DNA of 64,000 nucleotides from an uncultured Bacteroidales bacterium. GTDB taxonomy: Bacteria > Bacteroidota > Bacteroidia > Bacteroidales > F082. Shown here piece by piece: positions 27,041 through 37,005 of the stretch (position 1 is its first letter; each line of letters begins with the position of its first letter). The position numbers were made by a program, and so were the translations under genes. The notes under the pieces were generated by a model. The model ran no database searches, was not told the DNA's origin, and was given only the letters and a program-made list of their open reading frames with translations. The DNA lies in contig CAMVCZ010000007.1 of assembly GCA_947166105.1 (NCBI GenBank), positions 1 to 64,000 of the forward strand. The letters are read 5' to 3'.

Positions 27041-27994
27041 CTATTTGCTCAAATTATTAATGCAAACTCTCGAAAAATCACGTTTCAAGTCGTTGTTCTT
27101 CTTTTCCTTCAGTGCCTCAAACTTCCTAAATGCCTCGCTTTCAGGAAACATCGGCCTGTGATGAAGCATTTGTTTTAATTCGGCGGCGGCTTGCATGGCG
27201 GTTTTTTCCTTTGGGTCAATAGCGAAATCGGTGAAACGTTCCCAAATGTAACACACAGCCTGTTCGGTTGGATGCACCATGTCCTCTTTATAAAAGCGGT
27301 AATCGCGCAACTCGTCCAAAAGGATTTCGTAAGCGGGGAAATAATGGGCGTTGTCAAATTGCGTACATGCTTGATTTACAGCCAACAGCAAAGCAGCTTT
27401 GCTCAACTGGTTTTCGTGCAAGCCGTCTTTCAGATGACGCAAGGGCGACACGGTGAAGATGAATCGCTTGTCGGGATGGGCTTGCAGCATTTTTGCGAGG
27501 CAGTCCGCCGACTGCTCCATGGTGAGAAACTCACTGTCAAATTGTCGGGCAGGCAACTTGTGGCAATTGGCGACCACCTGATGGGTTTCCTTATGCCGAA
27601 ACACCCACGAAGTCCCCAAACTGACAATAATCCATCTTGATTCCATGAAATGCTCGTGAGCCGCTTTCAGGTTTCCGTTCACCTGTTCCAAAAGCGCAGT
27701 TTCAGAAACATTCCAAAAAGCCGTGTTGTGGCTAAAGGTGCAGTATTGCCCCTCGCCTACTTTTATCACTTCCTCAGCAATAAACGGCTTTCCACTATGC
27801 AACCGCTCCATCGACTGCGCAATGCTGGCGGGATTATACAACACACCGAAAGGATTCACCATCGCATTGAAACCCAAGCCTTTGCAGATGCCGCCCACCT
27901 CATCGGCGAAACACGAACCCAAATAGAGCAAACCATCGCCATAACGGATGGTTTGCTCTAAAGGTCGGATTTTTATTTCGGTCTGAAAAATCAT
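27041..27994 (-). CDS. GSCFA domain-containing protein
   Basis: YLGSCFADEVG, NPFGVLYNPASI, SLGTSWVFR, FTVSPLRHLKDG. Confidence 0.9.
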   Translation of the reverse strand: MIFQTEIKIRPLEQTIRYGDGLLYLGSCFADEVGGICKGLGFNAMVNPFGVLYNPASIAQSMERLHSGKPFIAEEVIKVGEGQYCTFSHNTAFWNVSETALLEQVNGNLKAAHEHFMESRWIIVSLGTSWVFRHKETHQVVANCHKLPARQFDSEFLTMEQSADCLAKMLQAHPDKRFIFTVSPLRHLKDGLHENQLSKAALLLAVNQACTQFDNAHYFPAYEILLDELRDYRFYKEDMVHPTEQAVCYIWERFTDFAIDPKEKTAMQAAAELKQMLHHRPMFPESEAFRKFEALKEKKNNDLKRDFSRVCINNLSK

Positions 27995-28932
27995 TTATTC
28001 TCCGCCAAAAACCGCTCCACTTCAATCCCTGCCATAGCCCCCGTTCCAGCAGCCACGATGGCCTGACGGTAAATGCGGTCTTGGCAGTCGCCGCAAGCGA
28101 AGATGCCCTCCACATTAGTGGCCGTCGATTTCGGCTTGGTGATGATGTAGCCATCCTCATCCATGTCAAGTACGCCCTTGAACGGCGCAGTGTTGGGCGT
28201 GTGGCCGATGGCCTCAAAGAAACCATCCACATAGATGGTACGTTCCTCCTTGGTGTCGCTGTGGTAGAGCACGGCACCTTTCAATTTCTTCATAAAGCCT
28301 TGTTGCTCGCCGAAGAGTTCCTTGGTTTGGTGTTTCCACAAGACCTCGATGTTGGGCGTGTTCAAAACGCGGTGTTGCATGGCCTTTGAAGCACGAAGCA
28401 CGTCACGACGGACGATGAGATAGACCTTGTTGCAGAGTTTGGCCAAATAGGTGGCATCCTCGCAAGCTGTGTCGCCGCCGCCAACCACCGCGACATCCTT
28501 GCCTTTATAGAAGAAACCGTCGCAAGTGGCGCAGGCTGACACGCCACCGCCCTTGAATTCTTCCTCGGTAGGCAGGCCCAAATAACGCGCCGCCGCACCC
28601 GTGGAAACGATGATAGAGTCGGCCAAGATTTCGCCGTCATATTCCGTTGTCACCTTGAAAGGTCGCTGGCTGGCATCGATACCTGTGACTTCGCCTTCGC
28701 GGATTTCCGCACCAAAGCGCAAGGCCTGCTGACGGATTTCCTCCATCATATCAGGGCCTTTCACGCCGTTGGGATAGCCCGGAAAATTCTCGATTTCGGT
28801 GGTTTGTGTGAGTTGTCCACCGGGTTGCATACCCTCATAAATGACGGTTTTCACATCGGCGCGGCATGTGTAGATGGCTGCTGTGTAGCCCGCTGGGCCT
28901 GAGCCAATAATCAGACATTCAACATGTTCCAT
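27991..28932 (-). CDS. trxB: thioredoxin-disulfide reductase
   Basis: IIGSGPAGYTAAIYTCRA, SACATCDGFFY (CATC redox site), VVGGGDTACEDA, GIFACGDCQD. Confidence 0.96.
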   Translation of the reverse strand: MEHVECLIIGSGPAGYTAAIYTCRADVKTVIYEGMQPGGQLTQTTEIENFPGYPNGVKGPDMMEEIRQQALRFGAEIREGEVTGIDASQRPFKVTTEYDGEILADSIIVSTGAAARYLGLPTEEEFKGGGVSACATCDGFFYKGKDVAVVGGGDTACEDATYLAKLCNKVYLIVRRDVLRASKAMQHRVLNTPNIEVLWKHQTKELFGEQQGFMKKLKGAVLYHSDTKEERTIYVDGFFEAIGHTPNTAPFKGVLDMDEDGYIITKPKSTATNVEGIFACGDCQDRIYRQAIVAAGTGAMAGIEVERFLAENK

Positions 28933-29029
28933 ATTTCTAAGTTTAGAGTTTAGAGTTTAGGGTTAAGAGATATTTTCGGCAAAGGTAACTTTTTTTTCGG
29001 AAAGTGAACAACAATTCAAAAAACATTCG

Positions 29030-29037
29030 TATCTTTG
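29030..29037 (+). promoter_or_regulatory. Bacteroidota -7 box TATCTTTG upstream of tRNA-Pro
   Basis: CGTATCTTTGCAG ~40 nt before the tRNA. Confidence 0.6.
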
Positions 29038-29076
29038 CAGCCGCAAATCGAAAGATTCAACGCAGTTAAACGCAAT

Positions 29077-29150
29077 CGGGGTGTGGTGCAGTTGGCTAGC
29101 ATTCTTGCATGGGGTGCAAGCGGTCGCCCGTTCGAGTCGGGCCACTCCGA
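29077..29150 (+). tRNA. tRNA-Pro (GGG)
   Basis: Cloverleaf: CGGGGTG..CTTGC-ATGGGGT-GCAAG..GTTCGAGTC..CACTCCGA. Confidence 0.92.
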
Positions 29151-29151
29151 C

Positions 29152-29184
29152 AAAAGAGCAGCAGATTTCTCTGCTGCTTTTTTT
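29152..29184 (+). terminator. tRNA terminator
   Basis: AAAAGAGCAGCAGATTTCTCTGCTGCTTTTTTT. Confidence 0.8.
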
Positions 29185-29214
29185 GTTTTATTGGTATTGT
29201 CGTATGGGTCACAA

Positions 29215-29248
29215 AAAAAGGACACCCACCATTGGATGTCCTTTTTTC
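29215..29248 (-). terminator. bidirectional terminator after gldN
   Basis: AAAAAAAGGACACCCACCATTGGATGTCCTTTTTT. Confidence 0.75.
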
Positions 29249-29266
29249 AAATAAAACTTCAACAAA

Positions 29267-30109
29267 TCAATACTCCCAGAGGCTCTGCTCGAAATCGAAC
29301 ATCTTGTTCTTGATGCGCTCCGATTCGTAGAGGGCATCAATGTTGAAGGCGTAGGAGTTGATGTAACGGTCGTACACGTTTTCTTCCTTGATGATGTAGC
29401 TGTCGAAGATGCGCTTCTGCAACACTTCATCATAGGTGCGGCGCGAGGCCGAGTTGTTGCGGTTGAAGGCGAAAGCCTTGGCTAACACTTCGCGGGAATT
29501 CTCATAAGGAATCCAGCAGACTTGCGACAGACCGCCGTCGTCGTCGACAACGATAGGACCCAAGGCAATGATGCGAACCAAGAACTGCGACAATTTCTTG
29601 TCGAAGTACCAGTCTTCCTTAATGCGCAAACGGGTCACATTGAGCATACGATCCTTGAAAGCAATCTCGTTCGGCACTTCCTCGCCGTCTTTCCAAATGA
29701 CCGGCGGGTCGCCAATCTTCGTGTTTTCTTTTTCAAAATCGGCCAAAGTCAAGGGAGTCACCATGTCGTCGATGTTGTTCTCGACGCGATAAGGCGTGAT
29801 GTCACCGTTTTGAATGCCATCATAAATCACCGTAATGAAGTTTCTCCAGTCCTCGGTCGGATTGATTGGGTAGTAGAACACTTGATTGATCTTCTGACGG
29901 AAGTCGATTTCCCTGATCACCGTCTTCTTCCACATGACATTGGACTCGTCGATGGGTGGAAGCGGCGAAGGAGCCTTTTCGTTCATGATTTGCTGCTGGC
30001 CGGAGAGGATGCTGTTCTTCGGGGGCTTGATGTCGGTCGTCTGGGCGTTGAGGCTCAGGCTGCCGAAGAGCACCGCAAGGGTCAACATGGAAACAAGTGT
30101 CTTTTTCAT
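29267..30109 (-). CDS. gldN: T9SS ring protein GldN/PorN
   Basis: VMWKKTVIREIDFRQKINQVFYYP, NSREVLAKAFAFNRNN; last gene of gldKLMN order. Confidence 0.93.
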   Translation of the reverse strand: MKKTLVSMLTLAVLFGSLSLNAQTTDIKPPKNSILSGQQQIMNEKAPSPLPPIDESNVMWKKTVIREIDFRQKINQVFYYPINPTEDWRNFITVIYDGIQNGDITPYRVENNIDDMVTPLTLADFEKENTKIGDPPVIWKDGEEVPNEIAFKDRMLNVTRLRIKEDWYFDKKLSQFLVRIIALGPIVVDDDGGLSQVCWIPYENSREVLAKAFAFNRNNSASRRTYDEVLQKRIFDSYIIKEENVYDRYINSYAFNIDALYESERIKNKMFDFEQSLWEY

Positions 30110-30129
30110 CTTATAAGGGTTTTAGTAGT

Positions 30130-31848
30130 TTACTTAATTTCAACACCGATAGGCGTGTCGAGGGTCTTGGTCTTGCCATCGTTACCGCGCACTTGGATAG
30201 CGGTGAAGAGGAATGTGTCACCCACATTGGAACCGCTGATGGCGTTCTTGATCTCGTCGGTAAAGGCACCGCTGTTGGCCTTGGCTTCCTTGGTGGTACC
30301 AGCCTTGGTCTTATAACGGAAGGTGTAACCCACCACATCGTACTTGACACCGTCGAAGTCGAAATCCTTCATTTCTGCTTCCACACGGTTGGCAGCGAGC
30401 AGAGCACTCTTCGAAACCAAACCATTGACCACGTTACGGATGAGGGCTTCAGGCTTGGGAAGGTCTTTCACGCGGAACTTCATGCTACCGAGGCTTGAAC
30501 CACCCGAACTGACATTGATGGTCACTTCGTTGGCCTCGCCGGGACGCAAGTTGTAAGTACCATTTCCTGTTCTGTTCAGCATACCGCTGCTGGCCGTGGC
30601 ACTGATTTCGCCACCGACACCGCCACCGACGGCAATCGGGTTGTCGATACCGCGATAGACCACATTCATCTTAGTGGCAGAAACTGATACCGCAGGAGGA
30701 GCCACAGTGAATGAGCCAGAGAACGGGAATTCTTCAATCTGGTTGGTGGAAGGATCGAGCATGTCGATGACACCCGTGTAGTTGTGGGTACCAACGCCAA
30801 CATTCCACTCCAACGGAATCACACCTTGGGCATTGCTGGTGTACTCTCTTTCGGCACCGCCATCGAGTTTGACACGGGCGGTCAATTGTGAGTTCTTCCA
30901 AGCAGTCACCATAGCTTGTGCCCTATAGGTCTGGCCCGAAAGCAGATAACCACTCTCAGCAAACACTCTTGCACCAATTTCGTCAAAGGTGAAGTCGGAA
31001 GCGTGGATGTCCGACATCAATTCGGTGAGGGCGTTCAACTCAGCAGTCTCGGCCTCAGAGATAATCTTGTTCAACAAAGTGACATCAGCAACCAATACTG
31101 TATGGTGGAAGTTGTGGTATTCCCAACTGTCCTGGACAGGGTCGGTCATGCCCGGATAGTAGCTGATTTTTGCACCATAGTAGTTGCCTTCGAGAGGGAG
31201 TTTCTTCATCTGGCTTTCAGCATAGCCGTTTTCTGTGAGATAATCTTTCGTACCATAGATGCTGTCGGTAATCAGGCCAACTTCGTGGATGTGTTCAGGG
31301 CCCATAGCCTTGATGACTTCGCCACGGAAGCGTCTGATTTTCTCTGAAAGCTCGTATGCCTTACCGCCATTGCCCGGACCTTCAGGATTGCCCATCATGT
31401 ACTCGGTAGGACGGTTGTAGTTGTCTCTCGACTTGACCTTTGCGGTGTTGACATTATAGATTTTGCGGCCAAAGCGCACGGTGTCGGCTGATTTCAACAG
31501 ACCGTCGGCAAGCGCAGTGGCGGCATCTTTTTCCTCAATCTTCTTCACCAAATCCCACTTCAATGCCTCAACATAGTTGATGAGGTCGGTGGCTTCCTCT
31601 CTCAGAGCCTGAGCCTGCTCCCAATAAGGGCCAACTTTTTCCTTATCCAAGCCGTATTGCTCTTCAAAGGCGGCGTATTTCTGATTGATCTGATTCGAAA
31701 GGGTGATGTTGGTGGTCTGCACACCATTGTTCACCGTGTCGAAGGCATCAAGGATGTCCTTCGAGACATTCATGGCTAACAAGGCAGTATAGACCAGGTA
31801 CATCATACCGATCATTTTCTGTCTTGGGGTTTCTTTTGCGCCTGACAT
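30130..31848 (-). CDS. gldM: T9SS motor protein GldM/PorM
   Basis: ETPRQKMIGMMYLVYTALLAMNVSKDILDAF. Confidence 0.96.
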   Translation of the reverse strand: MSGAKETPRQKMIGMMYLVYTALLAMNVSKDILDAFDTVNNGVQTTNITLSNQINQKYAAFEEQYGLDKEKVGPYWEQAQALREEATDLINYVEALKWDLVKKIEEKDAATALADGLLKSADTVRFGRKIYNVNTAKVKSRDNYNRPTEYMMGNPEGPGNGGKAYELSEKIRRFRGEVIKAMGPEHIHEVGLITDSIYGTKDYLTENGYAESQMKKLPLEGNYYGAKISYYPGMTDPVQDSWEYHNFHHTVLVADVTLLNKIISEAETAELNALTELMSDIHASDFTFDEIGARVFAESGYLLSGQTYRAQAMVTAWKNSQLTARVKLDGGAEREYTSNAQGVIPLEWNVGVGTHNYTGVIDMLDPSTNQIEEFPFSGSFTVAPPAVSVSATKMNVVYRGIDNPIAVGGGVGGEISATASSGMLNRTGNGTYNLRPGEANEVTINVSSGGSSLGSMKFRVKDLPKPEALIRNVVNGLVSKSALLAANRVEAEMKDFDFDGVKYDVVGYTFRYKTKAGTTKEAKANSGAFTDEIKNAISGSNVGDTFLFTAIQVRGNDGKTKTLDTPIGVEIK

Positions 31849-31891
31849 ATTCTTACTCCTTTTTTATATTAGACAATAGGTTTGAGTAGAA

Positions 31892-32740
31892 TTATGCCTT
31901 GATGTTCATTGCTGACAACATTCCACCATAGACGTTGTTGAGGGCGGTCAAGCGCTGCGACAACTGCGTCAACTGCTGGTTGAGTTGACCGGCGTTCTGT
32001 GATGAAGCGGTGAGGTTATCCATGTACTTGTTCATAGTTTCGGTCAACTTCTTGCTGGCGGCTGAAGTCTGCTCGGCACCTTGGAGCTGGAGCTCATAGA
32101 TGGAGTTGAGCGACGTCATGCTGTTGGCCACCTTCTTGATGGTGTTGGCATCAAGGGCGCTGAAGTCGAGCTTGCCCAAAGAATCGGAAAGTTTCTGGTT
32201 GGTTTGGACATAAGCTGACGAAAAGTCGGAGATGGACTTTGTGGCGCGGTCCATGGCGTTGGCATAGTTGGTGGTGGCGGCCATAGCATTGCTGATGTCG
32301 GCCATCTGTCCAGCGTTTTCGGCCAATCTGTCGAGACCCTTGCCGAGTTTCTTGAAGGTATCTTCGCTAACGTTCATCTTTTCAAACATCTTGCTCAGCA
32401 TAGCATCTTCAGCATCGGTGTGAGCAGCCTTACCGGCACCGCCGCCCGTGGTGGCAAACTGAGTACGCGTTTTTCCGTCCCAATCCTCTTCAAGTTCAAC
32501 AAAAACATTATCCCAAGCATATTCGACATGTTGAGGTTCGAAAGCCGACATGAAGAAGATTACAGCTTCGATACCTAAACCAAGAGCCAACATGAAGTCA
32601 GCACCAGGAATGTGGGTCAGTTTGAAGTAAGCACCGACCATAACGACTGCAGCACCCCAACCATAGAGGTAGCCCATAAAGGTTTTGAACTTTCTCGAAA
32701 CGAGGAATTGTTGGAATTTGCTAAGTTCTTTTTTTGCCAT
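31892..32740 (-). CDS. gldL: T9SS motor protein GldL/PorL
   Basis: FKTFMGYLYGWGAAVVMVGAYFKLTHIPGADFMLALGLGIEAVIFFMSAFEP. Confidence 0.96.
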   Translation of the reverse strand: MAKKELSKFQQFLVSRKFKTFMGYLYGWGAAVVMVGAYFKLTHIPGADFMLALGLGIEAVIFFMSAFEPQHVEYAWDNVFVELEEDWDGKTRTQFATTGGGAGKAAHTDAEDAMLSKMFEKMNVSEDTFKKLGKGLDRLAENAGQMADISNAMAATTNYANAMDRATKSISDFSSAYVQTNQKLSDSLGKLDFSALDANTIKKVANSMTSLNSIYELQLQGAEQTSAASKKLTETMNKYMDNLTASSQNAGQLNQQLTQLSQRLTALNNVYGGMLSAMNIKA

Positions 32741-32815
32741 GACAATTAATTTTAGTGATGTTTTTAACTTTGATTAATTTTTTATAATTTATTGATTTCT
32801 TTTTGCTTAATGGAT

Positions 32816-34225
32816 TTATCTATACACCCTCGACATTCTCGGGTTGTCGCCCTTGTTGCGGCCTAAGTAAGGCTGGATGCAACGGAAGCCTGTGTAGCAG
32901 TTGGCCGAGTCTTGATATTGGTAGTCGCGGGTGGTGACTTGCAGGTAGTAAGACACATCCTTCCACGAACCGCCACGCACAACCTTGCGCTTCATAACCG
33001 GCGGGTCGTCGGCCTTGGCGTTGTAGGTGTAGTTGGGGTTCATGTCCCAAGTGAAGTTGTAGGAATTGGGGTCGTAGGCTGTGTTGGTCCATTCAGACAC
33101 GTTACCGGCCATGTCATAGAGGCCCCAGCCATTGGGAGGATAGCAGCCCACGACAAGCGTGCGCAAGCCACCGTCGGCGAGGTAGTTGCCCCTTCTCGGC
33201 TTGAAGTTGGCCATGAAGCAGCCTTTCGCGTTGCTGGCGTTAGGACCGCCCCACGGATAAGGATTCAGCATCTTGCCGCCACGGGCAGCCCATTCCCATT
33301 CGGCCTCAGTGGGCAGACGGAACTCCGACAGGTCGGCATCCTTGCGTGTGCGCAGGTAGGCGTTGAGCAACTCGGTGCGCCACACGCAGAAGGCACGGGC
33401 TTGTTGCCATGTGACACCCACCACCGGATAGTTGTCGTAAGCCGGATGCCAGAAATACTTCTCGGTCATCGGGTCGTTGAACGAATAGGCATAGTCGTGA
33501 ATCCAGCACAAAGTGTCAGGATAGACATTAATCACCTCGGCACGGGCATAGACCGAGCGGTCGCTGTAGCCCTGCTTACGGTTCGACCAAGCGCCCTTGC
33601 GGTCAACATTAATGCCTGCATCGGCTTCGCCAAGTGAATGGTCGTTTTGCACCAACTTGTCGTCGGCGAAATCCTTCTTGGCAGCGGCAACCATGTCGAA
33701 CCAATAGTAGGAATAGTACAACTTCCTCGTGTCGATTTCCTTGCGGCGGAAATATCTCTCATGCTCAGGAAGATACATCGGTTCGAGGGCTTCGCGCACC
33801 TCGGCATCCTTGCCATTCCATTCAATTTTTTCTTTCCAGTTCAAGTGCGGCGGATCGTACACTTCGCCGTTTTTGCCCTCGGTGATGGCATATCTGTCGG
33901 GGAAGTTGTCTGCAAGAATCCTTCTTGCGATGGAATCCCTGACCCAATACACGAATTGGCGGTACTCGTTGTTGGTGATTTCGGTCTCGTCCATGAAAAA
34001 CGAGGAAACTGAAACCGTTTTCGGCTCGTTAAGGTAGGAGCCCGTGATGTCTTCACTGCCTACACCCATAGTAAAATTGCCTTGCGGGACGAACACCATC
34101 CCGTAAGGATCAGGTTGATTGAAAGTCTTGTTGGACTTTCTCACTCCAACCAACTCGCCTTGATTTGAATTGCCGCAGGCCGTGAGCAGCAGTGCGACGG
34201 AAAATACGAACAGTAGTCTTTTCAT
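32816..34225 (-). CDS. gldK: T9SS ring lipoprotein GldK/PorK
   Basis: Lipobox LLLTACGN; FGE-sulfatase-like fold motifs GNFTMG, EITNNEYRQF, RLPTEAEWEWAARGG, VVRGGSW. Confidence 0.95.
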   Translation of the reverse strand: MKRLLFVFSVALLLTACGNSNQGELVGVRKSNKTFNQPDPYGMVFVPQGNFTMGVGSEDITGSYLNEPKTVSVSSFFMDETEITNNEYRQFVYWVRDSIARRILADNFPDRYAITEGKNGEVYDPPHLNWKEKIEWNGKDAEVREALEPMYLPEHERYFRRKEIDTRKLYYSYYWFDMVAAAKKDFADDKLVQNDHSLGEADAGINVDRKGAWSNRKQGYSDRSVYARAEVINVYPDTLCWIHDYAYSFNDPMTEKYFWHPAYDNYPVVGVTWQQARAFCVWRTELLNAYLRTRKDADLSEFRLPTEAEWEWAARGGKMLNPYPWGGPNASNAKGCFMANFKPRRGNYLADGGLRTLVVGCYPPNGWGLYDMAGNVSEWTNTAYDPNSYNFTWDMNPNYTYNAKADDPPVMKRKVVRGGSWKDVSYYLQVTTRDYQYQDSANCYTGFRCIQPYLGRNKGDNPRMSRVYR

Positions 34226-34431
34226 CTTCTTGACAATGAGATAATTACTATTTTATTATTTCTTTTTCTCGTTTATTTTTGCGTGACGATTTCAAAGATG
34301 TTTTCTTCTAAAAAACCGACAAAATTAGCAAATATTATGTTCAAACCACACTTTTTTCTACATTTTTTCCATTTTTTTGCTCCGAACATGCTTTTTCAAC
34401 ACTTCAAATTCATCCGTTTCCATGTTCGTTT

Positions 34432-35409
34432 CTACAAGTATCTAACGCTTCTGTAGTCCCTCGGCGTGCGGTCGAGGTCGAGTTTGAAGCAATAACTCAG
34501 TCCTATTTCGTGCGACCCCGGAACCCCGAGACCCATCGTATTAATATCATAGGAGTAAACCACGGTGATGTCCTTGATGGTCAAGCCGGCCATCAGGCCC
34601 ACGGACTCTTGCGGACGGTAATTGACACCCAACGAGAACAAATTGTTGTAAACCACCCGGGCGCTGGCGTTCAACTGCGTTGAGGCGAGGTTGCTCATCA
34701 CGCTCACCGAGGGAATGAACGTGAACAACGGCATGTCCTCGAATTGGAACGGATAGCCCGCCACGGCGTAGAAAGTCCTGTCGGTGGTGAAACTGGCACT
34801 GCTTTCGCTGTTTTCGCCAAGCGCTTGACTCATCGTTTCGAGTATATTGACGACCGAAACACCGACATAGAACGATTCCGGCATCTGCCAAAACAAACCC
34901 AGATTGGCATCCACCATCATCGCGCTTTCCTCGCCCAGCCCCTGCAAAATGGGGTCGCTGGCGTTATTAGGATTCAGTTTCGAGAAATCGACGGTGCGGT
35001 TGAGCAAGGTTGCTGCCACACCTATGCCGAGGGTGGAACCGCCCAAATCGAGGTGGAAGGAATAGCCCAAGCCCACATTGACGTTGTTCTCGAAGCCCAA
35101 CTTGTCTTGCATAACGGAAAACTCAACGCCGCCGTGCAAAGCCCTGATAGGCATGTCGCCAGTCAGGAGGAAGGTTTGCGGCGCAATGTCGTTGCCGTCG
35201 CTGTCGACAAAGCCCGCCCACTGCTGGCGGTAAATTCCCAACAAATTAATGCCTTCGCTCATGCCGGCAAAGCCCGCATTGGCATAGGCGTAGGAATTCG
35301 CATGGTTGGTGAAGATGGGCACCTGCTGCGCCTTGAGGCCAACCGATGCCGTCAGCAACATGGCGATAATGAGGACGATATGGTTGATTTTCTTCTTCAA
35401 ACTCGACAT
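34432..35409 (-). CDS. PorP/SprF family T9SS membrane protein
   Basis: YAYANAGFAGMSEGINLLGIYRQQWAGF, YRPQESVGLMAGLTIKDITVVYSYD; upstream of gldK. Confidence 0.92.
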   Translation of the reverse strand: MSSLKKKINHIVLIIAMLLTASVGLKAQQVPIFTNHANSYAYANAGFAGMSEGINLLGIYRQQWAGFVDSDGNDIAPQTFLLTGDMPIRALHGGVEFSVMQDKLGFENNVNVGLGYSFHLDLGGSTLGIGVAATLLNRTVDFSKLNPNNASDPILQGLGEESAMMVDANLGLFWQMPESFYVGVSVVNILETMSQALGENSESSASFTTDRTFYAVAGYPFQFEDMPLFTFIPSVSVMSNLASTQLNASARVVYNNLFSLGVNYRPQESVGLMAGLTIKDITVVYSYDINTMGLGVPGSHEIGLSYCFKLDLDRTPRDYRSVRYL

Positions 35410-35478
35410 TATTGGTAGTTTTGAAACCGCGAATTTACGAATTTAGTATTTATCCCGACAAAATATTTTTCAAAAAAC

Positions 35479-36957
35479 TTACCTGAACAGCCTGATGATG
35501 TCGTTGCCGTTGGCCAAAATCACCAATCCTAACACGATGATGAGGCCTATCGTTTCGGCCACTTCCATAAACCTATCGGAGGGCTTGCGCCTCGTGATGA
35601 TTTCGACCAACAGGAAAAGGATGTGGCCACCGTCAAGAGCCGGAATGGGCAGGATGTTCATCACGGCAAGGGCGATGGACAGGAAGGCTGTCATGCGCCA
35701 AAAGAGGCTCCAAATCCATGTTTCGGGGAAGATGCTGCCGATGGAGATGAAACCGCCCACGCTCTCGTATGCCTTAGTCTTCGGGTTGAAGATGAGCTTG
35801 ACCTGCTTCCAATAGTCCGACAGGCCGTCGAAGGTCTTGACAAAACCTGCGGGAATGGCTTGGAAGAAGGTGTAATCCTTGGTCTCAATCTCAAAATAAT
35901 CAGGTAGATAGGTTCTTGTGTAGGCTCCAATCACGCCTTCGTCGGGCAGGTGCATGGCCAATGCCAATGTGTCAGTCTTGCGCAACACCTTGACTTCAAT
36001 GTCTTGGTTCCTGAACTGCTTGACATTCTTCACAAAATCTTGATAATAAGGCGTTTCAATATCATTAATGCCTATGATGACATCGCCGGGTTGCAGTCCA
36101 CCCGCTTCGGCAGCGGAGTTGTCCATCACCTTCTCGACAACGAAGGGGAAGCGATAGGTGATGAAGTTGGCGTCTTGCTTGCCGAGGAGTTTCGTCAAGG
36201 CATCCTCTGGCAGTACAATCGTAGTGTCCTTGCCGTTGCGTTCCACCTCGATGGTCTTGGCCTTTTCGAGGATGATTTGCATGGGAATGTCTTGGAATCT
36301 CTCGATGTATTGTCCGTCGACTGCCAAAACCTTGTCACCGTCGCGGAGGCCGAATTCGTAGGCCAAGCTATCGACCGAAATGCCGTATTTATTGGCCTCG
36401 GCGGTAGGCAGGTATTGCTCGCCCTCCTTGGTCAACAAGCCTATGTAAATGAAAATGGCCAACAGCACATTCATGGTCACGCCAGCAACCATGATGATGA
36501 AGCGTTGCCAGGCCGGCTTCGAGCGGAACTCCCACGGCTGCGGGGGCTGCTGCATCGCCGACTTGTCCATCGACTCGTCAATCATGCCGGCAATCTTGTT
36601 GTAGCCGCCCAGCGGGAACCAGCCTATGCCGTATTCGGTCTCGTCGCTACGGCGCCAGTCGTCCTCAGACAAAGTACTCAGCTCAATGGGGTCGTATTTC
36701 TTCTGTTTCTTTCCCGCCGCATCCTTGTATTCGGTGGTGGTGTATTTCTCGGGCACATTCGGCGAGAAGAACTTGAAGCGCCACTTGCCGTTCACCTTCT
36801 TGCAACGGAAAATCGAGAATCCCCAATCGAAAAAGAGATAGAACTTCTCGACACGGGTCTTGAAGGCCTTGGCCGCCAAGAAATGGCCCAGTTCATGGAT
36901 GAAAATCAGGATGGATAGGGAGAGGAAAAACTGCAATACCTTTATTAATATAGTCAT
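35479..36957 (-). CDS. rseP: RIP metalloprotease RseP
   Basis: IHELGHFLAAK HExxH, PDZ domain (AGGLQPGDVIIGIND), NILPIPALDGGHI. Confidence 0.95.
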   Translation of the reverse strand: MTILIKVLQFFLSLSILIFIHELGHFLAAKAFKTRVEKFYLFFDWGFSIFRCKKVNGKWRFKFFSPNVPEKYTTTEYKDAAGKKQKKYDPIELSTLSEDDWRRSDETEYGIGWFPLGGYNKIAGMIDESMDKSAMQQPPQPWEFRSKPAWQRFIIMVAGVTMNVLLAIFIYIGLLTKEGEQYLPTAEANKYGISVDSLAYEFGLRDGDKVLAVDGQYIERFQDIPMQIILEKAKTIEVERNGKDTTIVLPEDALTKLLGKQDANFITYRFPFVVEKVMDNSAAEAGGLQPGDVIIGINDIETPYYQDFVKNVKQFRNQDIEVKVLRKTDTLALAMHLPDEGVIGAYTRTYLPDYFEIETKDYTFFQAIPAGFVKTFDGLSDYWKQVKLIFNPKTKAYESVGGFISIGSIFPETWIWSLFWRMTAFLSIALAVMNILPIPALDGGHILFLLVEIITRRKPSDRFMEVAETIGLIIVLGLVILANGNDIIRLFR

Positions 36958-37005
36958 GGTTTGTAATGTTTATCGGTGAAAAAAACGGCGCAAAGATAGT
37001 GATTT

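Noticed and set aside
28937-28966. AGTTTAGAGTTTAGAGTTTAGGGTT short tandem repeat upstream of trxB
   Set aside because: Common low-complexity tract in Bacteroidota intergenic DNA; no further support.
29267-35409. gldKLMN-porP block as a novel system
   Set aside because: Canonical type IX secretion core with standard gene order; annotated as a feature only.
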